Part shown: positions 24,541-32,999 of the stretch, one piece after another
Layout of the letters: each line of letters begins with the position of its first letter
Numbering within the stretch: position 1 is the first letter of the stretch
DNA from: Beijerinckia sp. 28-YEA-48
GTDB lineage: Bacteria > Pseudomonadota > Alphaproteobacteria > Rhizobiales > Beijerinckiaceae
NCBI RefSeq assembly: GCF_900104955.1
Contig: NZ_FNSI01000001.1
Span: forward strand, 1,150,001 to 1,214,000
DNA length: 64,000 nt
Reading direction: 5' to 3'
Translations under genes and position numbers: made by a program
The notes under the pieces: model-generated
Database searches by the model: none
The model's input: the letters and a program-made list of their open reading frames with translations, nothing else
What the model was told of the DNA's origin: nothing

Positions 24541-25236
24541 AGGGGTCTCTTGTGACTCTGTAGTGATGAGCCCGCGACGGCGGCGACACGGAAAGTCCGC
24601 GTGCTGGTGCGCGCTCCGCTTGAGGGCGGGGCGATGGCGTCGGGGCCGGATGGATGGGAAAAACGGTTAGGGTCAGGACAAGGTCGATCGCGTTCAGCCG
24701 CGATGCCGGCGACTGCCGGTCGAAAGCGGAACGGAGCGAATTCGTGAAAACAGGAGCCGGGCGTCTGCCGACGCGACCGGGTTCGCCTCTCCAGGGAAAG
24801 GTCGCTGCCAGGATATTTCGTCTGCGCTGTCCGGGCCTATCGCCCTTCGCGTGACGGATCATTTCCTACTCACCTGTGCACATCAGCGTGCGCCGGCGCC
24901 GGGTGGGGCCGGAATGCCTGCCCGAGGGCCACGTGACCATTCACGTGGTTCTGGGGCGGCCGGACTTGGACCGTCTGATGCAAACCCCGCAAAACTCGGG
25001 AGGCATTTCGACGTGGACCGCGGCGCCCATTAACGGTGCGCCGGCAGGCTGGCCCGCATCCGGCAGGCAATTGATACATATGACGGTTGCACGAGCCTGA
25101 CAAGTTTCCTGGGACCTGTGGCGAAAGAGACACAGGCTTTGGTAACTGTCTGTCACATCGTTACCGGGCGTTAACCGCTGCGTGGCTATGGCTTACAAGT
25201 CATTAATGGCGGTCTTACGGGCGGATTCCGGGCCAA
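24541..25236. other. long leader/divergent promoter region between rne and the amidase gene
   Basis: 696 bp without a credible gene. Small frames here are short, lack RBSs and overlap on both strands. Part of it is presumably the rne 5' UTR, since RNase E genes often have long leaders that the enzyme itself recognises. A perfect 8-bp hairpin sits at 24929-24948 (arms CCACGTGA and TCACGTGG, loop CCAT). The 3' part near 25070-25236 should carry the amidase promoter, but I cannot assign boxes. Confidence 0.5.
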
Positions 25237-26628
25237 ATGCGTTCCAGCACTGCATTTTTTCGCGTCGGCGCCGGTCGGTCCCTCTGGGCCGGGCGGCGCG
25301 TTGCCTTGGCATTGACCCTCTTCGCCGGCTGCCTTTACCCGGCCGCCGGACAGCAAGGGGCGCAAGCGCCCGCTCAGGCGGCCTCCGACTCAGCTGCCAC
25401 AGCCAAGCCCGCCGAGATGCCTGTCGTGACCGGGGCGCGGATCGTGCGCCAGGACGACCTGACGCGATTGGTGTTCGATCTTTCGGGGCCGGTGACGCCG
25501 CGCGCCTTCGTGATGAGCGGGCCAAACCGGGTCATCGTCGATCTTCCAGAAGTCATTTTCCAAATAGATCAGTCGGTTGGGCAGATCAAAACGAGCCGGG
25601 GGCGGCCCGGAAGCCATGGTCTCATCTCGTCCTTCCGCTTTGGCCGGCTGGCGCCGGGCAAGGCACGAATCATCGTCGACCTGACCGATCCGGCGCGTAT
25701 CGCGCGGGTCGAAACCGAAGTTGATAGCGAGGGCGCCCAGCGGCTGGTGCTCGAATTGACGCGTACCGACGCTGAAAGCTTCGCCCAGGCGGTGCGCGAT
25801 TCGGCCCGGGACGCGGCCGCGCCACAACCTTTGCGGGTAGAGACCGACGCCGCCCGGCAGATTGCCGCCGGCGCCAAGCCCGTGGTGGTGATCGACCCCG
25901 GTCATGGCGGTATCGATACCGGCGCGATCCGGCCAGGTGTGCCGTTTGAAAAGGATTTGGTGCTCGATTTCGCCCGCGCGCTTGCCGAGCAATTGCGCCA
26001 GAGCGAGCGTTATCAAGTGGTTCTGACCCGCGACGAGGACATTTTCGTGCCGTTGGGCGAGCGCGTGCGCATCGCCCAGATGGCGCAGGCGCAATTGCTG
26101 GTGTCGGTGCATGCCGACACGATGCGGGCGCCGGGCGTGTCCGGGGCGACCGTTTATACGGTTTCTGAAAAGGCATCAGACCGTTACGCGGCAAAGCTCG
26201 CGGAACAGGAGAACCTCGCCGACCAAATCGCTGGCTTCGACGCGAAGGAAGAGACCAGTGGTGTCACCGACATTCTGTTCGACCTGACCCGCCGTGAGAC
26301 CCGCGCTTACAGCCATTTGTTTGCCCGCACCCTGGTGTCGGTGTGGAAAGAGGCTGGCAATCTCAATAAGAATCCCATGCGTTCGGCGGGGTTCCATGTG
26401 CTGAAAGCGCCGGATGTGCCCTCGATCCTGCTCGAAATCGGCTATTTATCGAGCGCCCATGACGCGGCGCAGATGCGCACGCCCGAATGGCGCGAAAAGG
26501 CGGCCAGCACCGTGGCGCGTTCGATCGACTCGTTTTTCGAACCGCGGCTGCGCGGCCACACTGCCGATGTAAATCAAGCTTCGGAGCGGGACGGGGGCGG
26601 TACGCCCGTTGCGGCTGCTAACAAGTGA
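25237..26628 (+). CDS. N-acetylmuramoyl-L-alanine amidase with AMIN domain
   Basis: A 463-residue periplasmic amidase of the AmiC type that cleaves the stem peptide from MurNAc during cell separation. After an N-terminal signal segment (ALTLFAGCLYPAAG, near 24-37), an AMIN domain spans about 65-175 (VTGARIVRQDDLTRLVFDLS, PNRVIVDLPEV). The Amidase_3 domain follows, with zinc-ligand motifs VIDPGHGGIDTG (about 216-227), the Glu in PFEKDLVLD, VSVHAD and the catalytic ILLEIGYLSS near the end. All ligands are present. It lies 168 bp before the PBP1A gene, the usual pairing in alphaproteobacteria, linking murein cleavage and synthesis. Confidence 0.93.
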   Translation: MRSSTAFFRVGAGRSLWAGRRVALALTLFAGCLYPAAGQQGAQAPAQAASDSAATAKPAEMPVVTGARIVRQDDLTRLVFDLSGPVTPRAFVMSGPNRVIVDLPEVIFQIDQSVGQIKTSRGRPGSHGLISSFRFGRLAPGKARIIVDLTDPARIARVETEVDSEGAQRLVLELTRTDAESFAQAVRDSARDAAAPQPLRVETDAARQIAAGAKPVVVIDPGHGGIDTGAIRPGVPFEKDLVLDFARALAEQLRQSERYQVVLTRDEDIFVPLGERVRIAQMAQAQLLVSVHADTMRAPGVSGATVYTVSEKASDRYAAKLAEQENLADQIAGFDAKEETSGVTDILFDLTRRETRAYSHLFARTLVSVWKEAGNLNKNPMRSAGFHVLKAPDVPSILLEIGYLSSAHDAAQMRTPEWREKAASTVARSIDSFFEPRLRGHTADVNQASERDGGGTPVAAANK

Positions 26629-26796
26629 TGTAATAAGCGCCATTGTATTGTATTGCGTTTGCCATATTTGGATTTTTGCTGAATCGCCGCCAAATGAACA
26701 CAAAAAGACGCGAGTGAGGCTTTGGCGAGTGCATAGATTCCGCTGGACGGACAGTGCCGGCTGATTTCCGAGAGCTATTGCGGAGCTACGATCAGA

Positions 26797-29205
26797 ATGC
26801 GCGGTATTGGCAGGTTTTTTGGGTTTCTGTTCGCCACCGGCGCGATTCTGTTCGTGTTGGGTGCCGCGGCAGCCGGCATGCTGATCTGGGGGTACGAAAA
26901 GGACCTGCCGGACTACACGCAATTGCGCAACTACGAGCCGCCGGTGATGACCCGCGTGCACGCGGGCGACGGCAGTATCTTGGCCGAATATTCGCGCGAG
27001 CGGCGCCTGTTCCTGCCGATCCAAGCGATTCCACCTCTGGTGAAGAACGCCTTCATCGCGGCGGAAGACAAAAATTTCTATAGCCACTCGGGCATTGATC
27101 CCGAAGGCATCGTTCGTGCCGCGGTCATTCTGATCCAGGGCAATCGCAGCGTGCAGGGCGCCTCGACCATCACCCAGCAGGTCGCCAAGAACTTCCTTTT
27201 GACGAATGAGCGCACGTTCGAGCGCAAGATTCGCGAAATGCTGCTCTCGTTCCGCATCGAGGCGGCCTATTCGAAAGACCGCATTCTCGAACTCTACCTC
27301 AACCAGATTTATCTCGGCCTGGGTAACTATGGCGTCGCCGCCGCGGCGCTGAACTACTACGGCAAGTCGGTGAATGAACTGACCCTGGCGGAAGCGGCCT
27401 ATCTGGCGGCGCTGCCGAAGGCGCCGAGCACCCTGCATCCGTTCCGCAATCGCGACGCGGCCATCGCCCGCCGCAACTACGTGCTCGACCGCATGGTCGC
27501 CGACGGCATGGCGAAGGCGGCCGACGCCGAGAAGGCGCGCAAGGAACCGCTCAACGTCAACCCGCGCTTCCTGTCGCCGAATCATTATGTCGCCGGCTTC
27601 TTCGCCGAAGACGTGCGGCGTGAACTGCTCGACCGCTACGGCGAGAAGAAGCTTTACGAGGGCGGCCTCTCGGTCCGCACCACGCTCGATCCGCAGATGC
27701 AGGTGCAGGCGCGTAAAGCCCTGACCGATGGTCTGGTGCGCTTCGACGAGGCGCAGGGCTATCGCGGCGCCATGCGTGTCATCAATGTCAACGCTGGCGA
27801 TTGGGGTCCGGCGCTGGCCGATATCCCGGCGCTCGGTGACGTGAAGCCCTGGCGCCTGGCCGTGGTGCTCGACGTCAGCGACGCCTCCGCCCGCATCGGC
27901 CTGCAGCCGTCGCGCGAAGCCTCGGGCGAAGTCAGCCGCACCCGCGAGACCGGCCTGGTCACCAATGACGGCGTCCGCTGGACCCGGCGCACGAGTGTCC
28001 GCGCCGCCTTGACGGCGGGCGATGTGGTCTATGTCGAGCCGATGGCTGACCGTCCCGGTCAGTATCGCCTGCGCCAGATCCCTGACGTGTCCGGCGCCAT
28101 CGTGGCGATGGATCCCTACACCGGCCGCGTGCTCGCCATGGTCGGCGGCTTCTCCTACGACCAGTCGGAGTTCAACCGCGCCACGCAGGCGTTCCGCCAG
28201 CCGGGTTCGTCCTTCAAGCCGTTCGTCTATTCCACCGCTCTCGACAACGGCTATACGCCGTCGTCGATCATCCAGGATGCGCCGATCGAAATCGATCAGG
28301 GCAATGGCGAAATCTGGCGGCCGGAAAACTACGGCAACTCGCAGAACTTCGGTCCGCACACACTGCGCTACGGCATCGAGCATTCCAGAAACCTGATGAC
28401 GGTGCGACTGGCGCGCGATGTCGGCATGCCGCTCATTGCCGAATATGCCAAGCGCTTTGGCGTCTATGACGACATGCCGCCGATGCTGGCGATGTCGCTG
28501 GGGGCGGGCGAAACCACCGTGCTGCGCATGGTGACCGCTTATTCAATGCTGGCCAATGGCGGCAAGCGCATCCGCGCCTCGCTGATCGATCGCATCCAGG
28601 ATCGCTGGGGCCGCACCATCTATCGTCACGACCAGCGCGTCTGCCAGGGCTGCGATGCCGAAGGTTGGGACAATCAGCCGGAGCCGCGCCTGATCGACCA
28701 GCGCGAGCAGGTGCTTGATCCGCTGACCGCCTATCAGATCACCTCGATGATGGAAGGCGTCGTCCAGCGCGGTACCGCCCAGGTCCTCAAGGCTGTCGGC
28801 AAGCGGCTGGCGGCCAAGACCGGCACGACCAACGAAGCCAAGGATGTGTGGACCGTCGGGTTCTCGCCGGACCTCGCCGTCGGCGTGTTCATGGGCTACG
28901 ACCGGCCGCGTTCGCTCGGCAATTCGGCGACCGCCGGCCAGTATGCCGCGCCGATCTTCCGCGACTTCATGCTTCAGGCGCTGAAGGGCAAGCCGGACGT
29001 TCCGTTCCGCGTGCCGCCGGGCATCAAGCTGATCTCGATCGATCCGCGCTCCGGCCTGCGTTCGTCGGGCGCTGGCTCGATCCTGGAAGGCTTCAAGCCG
29101 GGCACCGCGCCGCCGGACTATATCGCCGGCGACGGCATCTCGCGCGCCTCGACCTCGCCGTCCTCCGATCGGTCGATCGGCTCGGGCACCGGCGGCCTTT
29201 ACTGA
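26797..29205 (+). CDS. mrcA: penicillin-binding protein 1A, bifunctional glycosyltransferase/transpeptidase
   Basis: An 802-residue class A PBP anchored by one N-terminal helix (FFGFLFATGAILFVLGAAAAG, about 7-27). The GT51 domain shows FIAAEDKNFYSHSGID with the catalytic Glu (near 86-101), QGASTITQQVAKNFLL and LNQIYLGLGNYG. The OB-like insertion of PBP1A lies near 310-430 (YRGAMRVINVNAGDWG). The transpeptidase shows SSFK (about 470), SRN (about 528) and KTGT (about 673). It polymerises and cross-links murein at the inner membrane. ATG at 26797 is preceded by GGAG; the protein ends in a Ser-rich tail. Confidence 0.96.
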   Translation: MRGIGRFFGFLFATGAILFVLGAAAAGMLIWGYEKDLPDYTQLRNYEPPVMTRVHAGDGSILAEYSRERRLFLPIQAIPPLVKNAFIAAEDKNFYSHSGIDPEGIVRAAVILIQGNRSVQGASTITQQVAKNFLLTNERTFERKIREMLLSFRIEAAYSKDRILELYLNQIYLGLGNYGVAAAALNYYGKSVNELTLAEAAYLAALPKAPSTLHPFRNRDAAIARRNYVLDRMVADGMAKAADAEKARKEPLNVNPRFLSPNHYVAGFFAEDVRRELLDRYGEKKLYEGGLSVRTTLDPQMQVQARKALTDGLVRFDEAQGYRGAMRVINVNAGDWGPALADIPALGDVKPWRLAVVLDVSDASARIGLQPSREASGEVSRTRETGLVTNDGVRWTRRTSVRAALTAGDVVYVEPMADRPGQYRLRQIPDVSGAIVAMDPYTGRVLAMVGGFSYDQSEFNRATQAFRQPGSSFKPFVYSTALDNGYTPSSIIQDAPIEIDQGNGEIWRPENYGNSQNFGPHTLRYGIEHSRNLMTVRLARDVGMPLIAEYAKRFGVYDDMPPMLAMSLGAGETTVLRMVTAYSMLANGGKRIRASLIDRIQDRWGRTIYRHDQRVCQGCDAEGWDNQPEPRLIDQREQVLDPLTAYQITSMMEGVVQRGTAQVLKAVGKRLAAKTGTTNEAKDVWTVGFSPDLAVGVFMGYDRPRSLGNSATAGQYAAPIFRDFMLQALKGKPDVPFRVPPGIKLISIDPRSGLRSSGAGSILEGFKPGTAPPDYIAGDGISRASTSPSSDRSIGSGTGGLY

Positions 29206-29212
29206 TAGCCAG

Positions 29213-29240
29213 AACCAGCGGCTTCAACGCCGCTGGTTTA
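29213..29240 (+). terminator. hairpin after the PBP1A gene
   Basis: A 10-bp perfect stem (arms AACCAGCGGC at 29213-29222 and its complement at 29229-29238), loop TTCAAC, followed by only TA and TGC on the plus strand. The weak U-tract makes it a probable but not certain terminator. Confidence 0.55.
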
Positions 29241-29330
29241 TGCTCGCGCAGCTTACACTTGCGCGGTTTACACATGTGCTTGGCGTCGATATGACGAGCG
29301 CAGTTTCTTTCCCTTTTTGAGAGCCATTTC

Positions 29331-30462
29331 ATGCGCGCCGAGGCGGAATCCCTCGTTGAACAGATCAAGCAGTCCGTGGGACTGCTGAGGAGGCATCTTT
29401 GACGTCGGGACTGCCACGCGCCGTCTCGCGGAACTGAATGCCAAGGTTGAAGACCCGTCGCTCTGGAACGATCCGGACGCAGCGCAGAAGATCATGCGCG
29501 AGCGGACGGAGCTTGAGGACCGGCTCGGCGCGCTGTCGCGCTTCGAGCGCGATCTCGAGGATGCGATCACGCTGGTCGAGCTCGGCGAATCCGAGAACGA
29601 TGCCGACACCGAGAAGGAAGGCGTGACCAGCCTGAAGGCGCTGCTGGCGGAAGCCGAGCGCCGGCAGATCGAAACGCTGCTGTCGGGCGAGGCCGATGCC
29701 AACGACACCTATGTGGAAATTCATTCGGGCGCCGGCGGCACGGAGAGCTGCGACTGGGCGCGCATGCTCTTGCGCATGTACACGCGCTGGGCCGAGCGGC
29801 GGAAATACAAGGTCGAGCTGATCGAAGAGACGCCGGGCGATGAAGCCGGCATCAAGTCGGCGACCTTGCTGATCAAGGGCCACAATGCCCATGGCTGGCT
29901 GAAGACGGAATCGGGCGTGCACCGCCTGGTGCGCATTTCGCCGTTCGATTCCAATGCGCGCCGGCACACCAGCTTCGCCTCGGCCTGGGTCTATCCACTG
30001 ATCGACGACAAGATCGATATTCAGGTCAACGAAAGCGACTGCCGCATCGACACCTATCGCTCGTCGGGCGCCGGCGGCCAGCACGTCAACACGACCGATT
30101 CAGCGGTTCGTATCACCCATATTCCAACGGGCATCGTCGTTGCCTGTCAGATGGAACGCTCGCAGCACAAGAACCGCGCCACGGCGTGGAACATGCTGCG
30201 CGCACGCCTTTACGAGCGCGAGCTGGAAATCCGCGAAGCCGCCGCCAATGCGCAGGAGTCGGCCAAGAGCGACGTCGGCTGGGGCCATCAGATCCGCAGT
30301 TATGTGCTGCAGCCCTATCAGATGGTGAAAGACCTGCGCACCGGCCATGTCTCGGGCACGCCCGACGACGTGCTCGACGGCGACCTCGACGAGTTCATGG
30401 AAGCCTCGCTGGCACAGCGCGTCTACGGCGGTGGGCCTGAGGATGTGAGTGACGTGGATTAA
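29331..30462 (+). CDS. prfB: peptide chain release factor 2, with programmed +1 frameshift
   Basis: RF2 recognises UGA/UAA. The gene begins with ATG 29331 in a short zero frame of 23 codons ([12 protein letters not shown]...) that ends at the in-frame TGA at 29400-29402. The shift site reads CTT-TGA-C preceded by AGGAGG, identical in layout to the E. coli prfB site, so ribosomes slip +1 at CTT and continue with GAC at 29401 to 30462. The product is about 376 residues, the normal RF2 length. Downstream landmarks are SPF ([10 protein letters not shown], codon recognition) and the catalytic GGQ ([15 protein letters not shown]). Reading only the later ORF from 29494 would lose the N-terminal domain. 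Confidence 0.95.
29391..29403 (+). promoter_or_regulatory. prfB: RF2 autoregulatory frameshift site
   Basis: An AGGAGG Shine-Dalgarno-like stimulator ending 3 bp before CTT (29397-29399), followed by TGA-C. Low RF2 slows decoding of this UGA and raises +1 slippage, giving negative feedback. The AGGAGG-CAT-CTT-TGA-C spacing matches the established element. Confidence 0.95.
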
Positions 30463-30469
30463 GCGATAA

Positions 30470-30562
30470 CGGAGCGCCGCGATGGCCGTGGCGCTCCGAT
30501 CCGTTTCCCAACATCTATCGGAACGCGATTTAGATCGCGTGCGGCATTCGCTATCCGAATGC
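30470..30562. repeat. three tandem stem-loops downstream of prfB
   Basis: Hairpin 1: arms CGGAGCGCC at 30470-30478 and its complement at 30490-30498, with an 11-nt loop. Hairpin 2: arms CGCGAT and ATCGCG around TTAG, near 30522-30537. Hairpin 3: arms GCATTCG at 30544-30550 and CGAATGC at 30556-30562, loop CTATC. Hairpin 1 probably acts as the prfB terminator (GTTT follows). Hairpins 2 and 3 resemble short intergenic palindromes that are common in such genomes. Confidence 0.6.
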
Positions 30563-30651
30563 GCTAGGCTGGCCGGCGATTAAAGATCGGCGGCGTTGAC
30601 GACGGTCCGTGATTGTGCGGAAATCGTCAGAAGCCATTTCGGGAGGATGGA

Positions 30652-31884
30652 ATGTTGGCAAGACATCTCTTTCCAAAGCATCTGTTGTTCTGCGGGGCAT
30701 GTGTCGCGGCGCTGATGTCGCAGACGGCCCAGGCGCAAGTCTCCGCGCAAATCTCCGACGACATCGTGAAGATCGGCGTGTTGACCGACATGACCGGGCC
30801 GTCGGCCAGCGCGAATGGACCAGGCTCGGCGGTCGCCGCGCAGATGGCCATCGACGATTTTGGTGGCAAGGTTCTCGGCAAGCCGATCACTCTCATCACG
30901 GGCGATACACAGAACAAGCCCGACATTGGCGCTGGTATCGCACGCCGTTGGTACGATACCGAACAGGTCGATCTGATCCTCGACGTTCCGGTCTCGGCGG
31001 TCGGACTGGCGGTCCAGAATATCGCCAACGACAAGAAGAAACTCTTCATCACGCACGCCACCGGCACGGCGGATTTTCACGGCAAGTTCTGTTCGCCTTA
31101 TGCGATACAATGGGTCTTCGACACGCATGCGCTCGCCGTCGGCACGGCGCAGGAGGTGGTCAAGCGTGGCGGCGATACCTGGTTCTTCATCACCGATGAC
31201 TATGCTTTCGGCTATTCGCTTGAGCGCGATGCCTCCGCGGTGATCGTCAAGAACGGCGGTAAAGTCTTGGGATCCGTGCGTCCGCCGTTCGCGACATCGG
31301 ATCCATCATCTTTCATCTTGCAGGCGCAGGCTTCGAAAGCGAAGATTATCGGCATTGCCGGCGGCCCGCCCAACAACATCAATGAGATCAAGTCGGCCAG
31401 TGAGTTTGGCGTCTTGCAGGGCGGACAGTCGCTGGCCGGTCTCCTGGTGCTGATCACCGACGTTCATGCGCTTGGCCTACAGGCGGCGCAGGGGCTTCTG
31501 CTGACGACATCGTTCTACTGGGACATGGACGACAAGACGCGGGAATGGTCGAAGCGTTATTTCGCGAAGATGAAGCAAATGCCGACCATGTGGCAGGCGG
31601 GTGTGTATTCGGCCACCATGCACTATCTTGAGGCGGTTAAGGCCACGGGCTCGGATGAGGCCTTGAAGGTCACCGCGAAAATGCGTGAGACACCTATCGA
31701 AGACGCTTTCGCTCGCAATGGTAAGCTGCGCGCCGACAATCTCATGGTGCATGACCTCGTGCTGGTGCAAGTCAAGTCGCCAGCCGAAAGCAAATACCCG
31801 TGGGATTATTATAAGGTGCTGACAACTATCTCGGGGGAGCAGGCCTTTGGCCCGCCAAATCCGGAATGTCCCTTGGTGCGATGA
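30652..31884 (+). CDS. branched-chain-amino-acid-type ABC transporter binding protein (orphan)
   Basis: A 410-residue periplasmic binding protein (type 1 fold, Peripla_BP_6/LivK-like). Signal peptide MLARHLFPKHLLFCGACVAA ends near AQAQ. The first mature strand IVKIGVLTDMTGPSAS (about 40-55) is typical of the family. ATG 30652 follows GGGAGG; the longer frame from 30613 lacks a signal. Members bind amino acids, amides or aromatic compounds. No LivHMGF partners are nearby, so the gene is an orphan and must work with a transporter encoded elsewhere or act as a chemosensory or regulatory component. Confidence 0.87.
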   Translation: MLARHLFPKHLLFCGACVAALMSQTAQAQVSAQISDDIVKIGVLTDMTGPSASANGPGSAVAAQMAIDDFGGKVLGKPITLITGDTQNKPDIGAGIARRWYDTEQVDLILDVPVSAVGLAVQNIANDKKKLFITHATGTADFHGKFCSPYAIQWVFDTHALAVGTAQEVVKRGGDTWFFITDDYAFGYSLERDASAVIVKNGGKVLGSVRPPFATSDPSSFILQAQASKAKIIGIAGGPPNNINEIKSASEFGVLQGGQSLAGLLVLITDVHALGLQAAQGLLLTTSFYWDMDDKTREWSKRYFAKMKQMPTMWQAGVYSATMHYLEAVKATGSDEALKVTAKMRETPIEDAFARNGKLRADNLMVHDLVLVQVKSPAESKYPWDYYKVLTTISGEQAFGPPNPECPLVR

Positions 31885-31938
31885 CGCATTGATGCGTTGA
31901 GAGGACAACGCTTCTTCCGTTACGCCGCGTTTGCCCGG

Positions 31939-32883
31939 TCACGCCGCCTTGTTGTCGCGCGACGCCACCCAGACGCCAACCAGGATCAGCGCGCAGCCGA
32001 CGATGTGGAACCAGCGCAGATGTTCGCCGAGCAGGCTTGTCGCCAGCACCGCGCCATAGAAGGGGATGAGGTGCAGGAAGACGGCGGCGCGTGAGGCGCC
32101 GATCGCTTCCTGGCCGCGATTCCAGAAGACATAAGCGAGCGTACCTGAGAACAGCGTGATGTAGGTCATGATGCCGAAGGTCAGCCAGGTAAACTGGATC
32201 TGCAAGCCGCGCATATGTTCCCAGATGGCGAAGGGCGCCATGGCCAAGCCGCCCAGGAACGCGACAAAGAACACGAAGGTCATCGGGTGCACGGGCGGGC
32301 GCAGGCGCAGGCAGGTGCAATAAGCCGCCCAAATCCCCATGTTCGCCACCAGTATGATGTCGCCCCAGTTGAACTGGACCGACTGCAGTACGTCGAGACT
32401 GCCACGGCTGACGATGATCATCACGCCAATGAAGGAGACGGCGATGCCGAGGCAGTTGATTGCAGCCAGTCGATCGCGAAATAAAATGGCGCCTGCGGCG
32501 GCAATCATCGGTGGCGCAAAGGAGTTGAAGATCGAGGCGTTGAGTGCCGACGTGTAGTTGAGTGCGACATACTGCAATGTCGTGAAAACGCCACCGCCGA
32601 AGACGCATAGCGGCACGACGATTTTCCAGTTCTTCCGGATCAGTGGCCAGTCGGCGATGACCTGGCGACGGACGAAGGGCCACAGGATCAGGGCGCCGAG
32701 CAGCCAGCGTCCGCTCGCCATGGTGACCGGCGGGATATGGCCGGCGCCGGCTTTGCCGGCGATGTGGTTGCCGCTCCAGAACAGGCCGGCGAGCGCCAGA
32801 AGCAGATAAGGGCTGGTGACGATGCGCCACCACAGGCTGGGCGCGACAGCTTGCGTCGTCTGATCGTCGGTCTGGGCGGTCAT
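31939..32883 (-). CDS. EamA-family (DMT superfamily) transporter
   Basis: A 314-residue inner-membrane protein with ten predicted helices arranged in two EamA repeats: GLFWSGNHIAGKAGAGHIPP near 37-56 and the second copy with GTLAYVFWNRGQEAIGASRA near 240-260. The transport substrate is not determinable; EamA members export amino acids, sugars or metabolites. ATG 32883 has GAGGAG upstream. It converges with the binding-protein gene at 30652 and is unrelated to it by operon structure. Confidence 0.87.
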   Translation of the reverse strand: MTAQTDDQTTQAVAPSLWWRIVTSPYLLLALAGLFWSGNHIAGKAGAGHIPPVTMASGRWLLGALILWPFVRRQVIADWPLIRKNWKIVVPLCVFGGGVFTTLQYVALNYTSALNASIFNSFAPPMIAAAGAILFRDRLAAINCLGIAVSFIGVMIIVSRGSLDVLQSVQFNWGDIILVANMGIWAAYCTCLRLRPPVHPMTFVFFVAFLGGLAMAPFAIWEHMRGLQIQFTWLTFGIMTYITLFSGTLAYVFWNRGQEAIGASRAAVFLHLIPFYGAVLATSLLGEHLRWFHIVGCALILVGVWVASRDNKAA

Positions 32884-32999
32884 GGCATCTCCTCGCCCGA
32901 TCCATGCTTGTTTTTCAGGCAGTCGGCAATGAGCCTCACCGCAGGGCGGGGTTACCTACAGAGCAGGTCAGTTCAAAGAGGCAGTCCGATGAGGTCGGT

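Noticed and set aside
22246-24555. 769-codon ORF on the plus strand, opposite rne
   Set aside because: It is the complement of the acidic, low-complexity S1 insertion and tail of RNase E. Its sequence is unlike a protein and the rne motifs are intact on the other strand.
26446-28383. 645-codon ORF antisense to the amidase and PBP1A genes
   Set aside because: High-GC shadow frame; the opposite strand carries complete catalytic motifs of two conserved enzymes.
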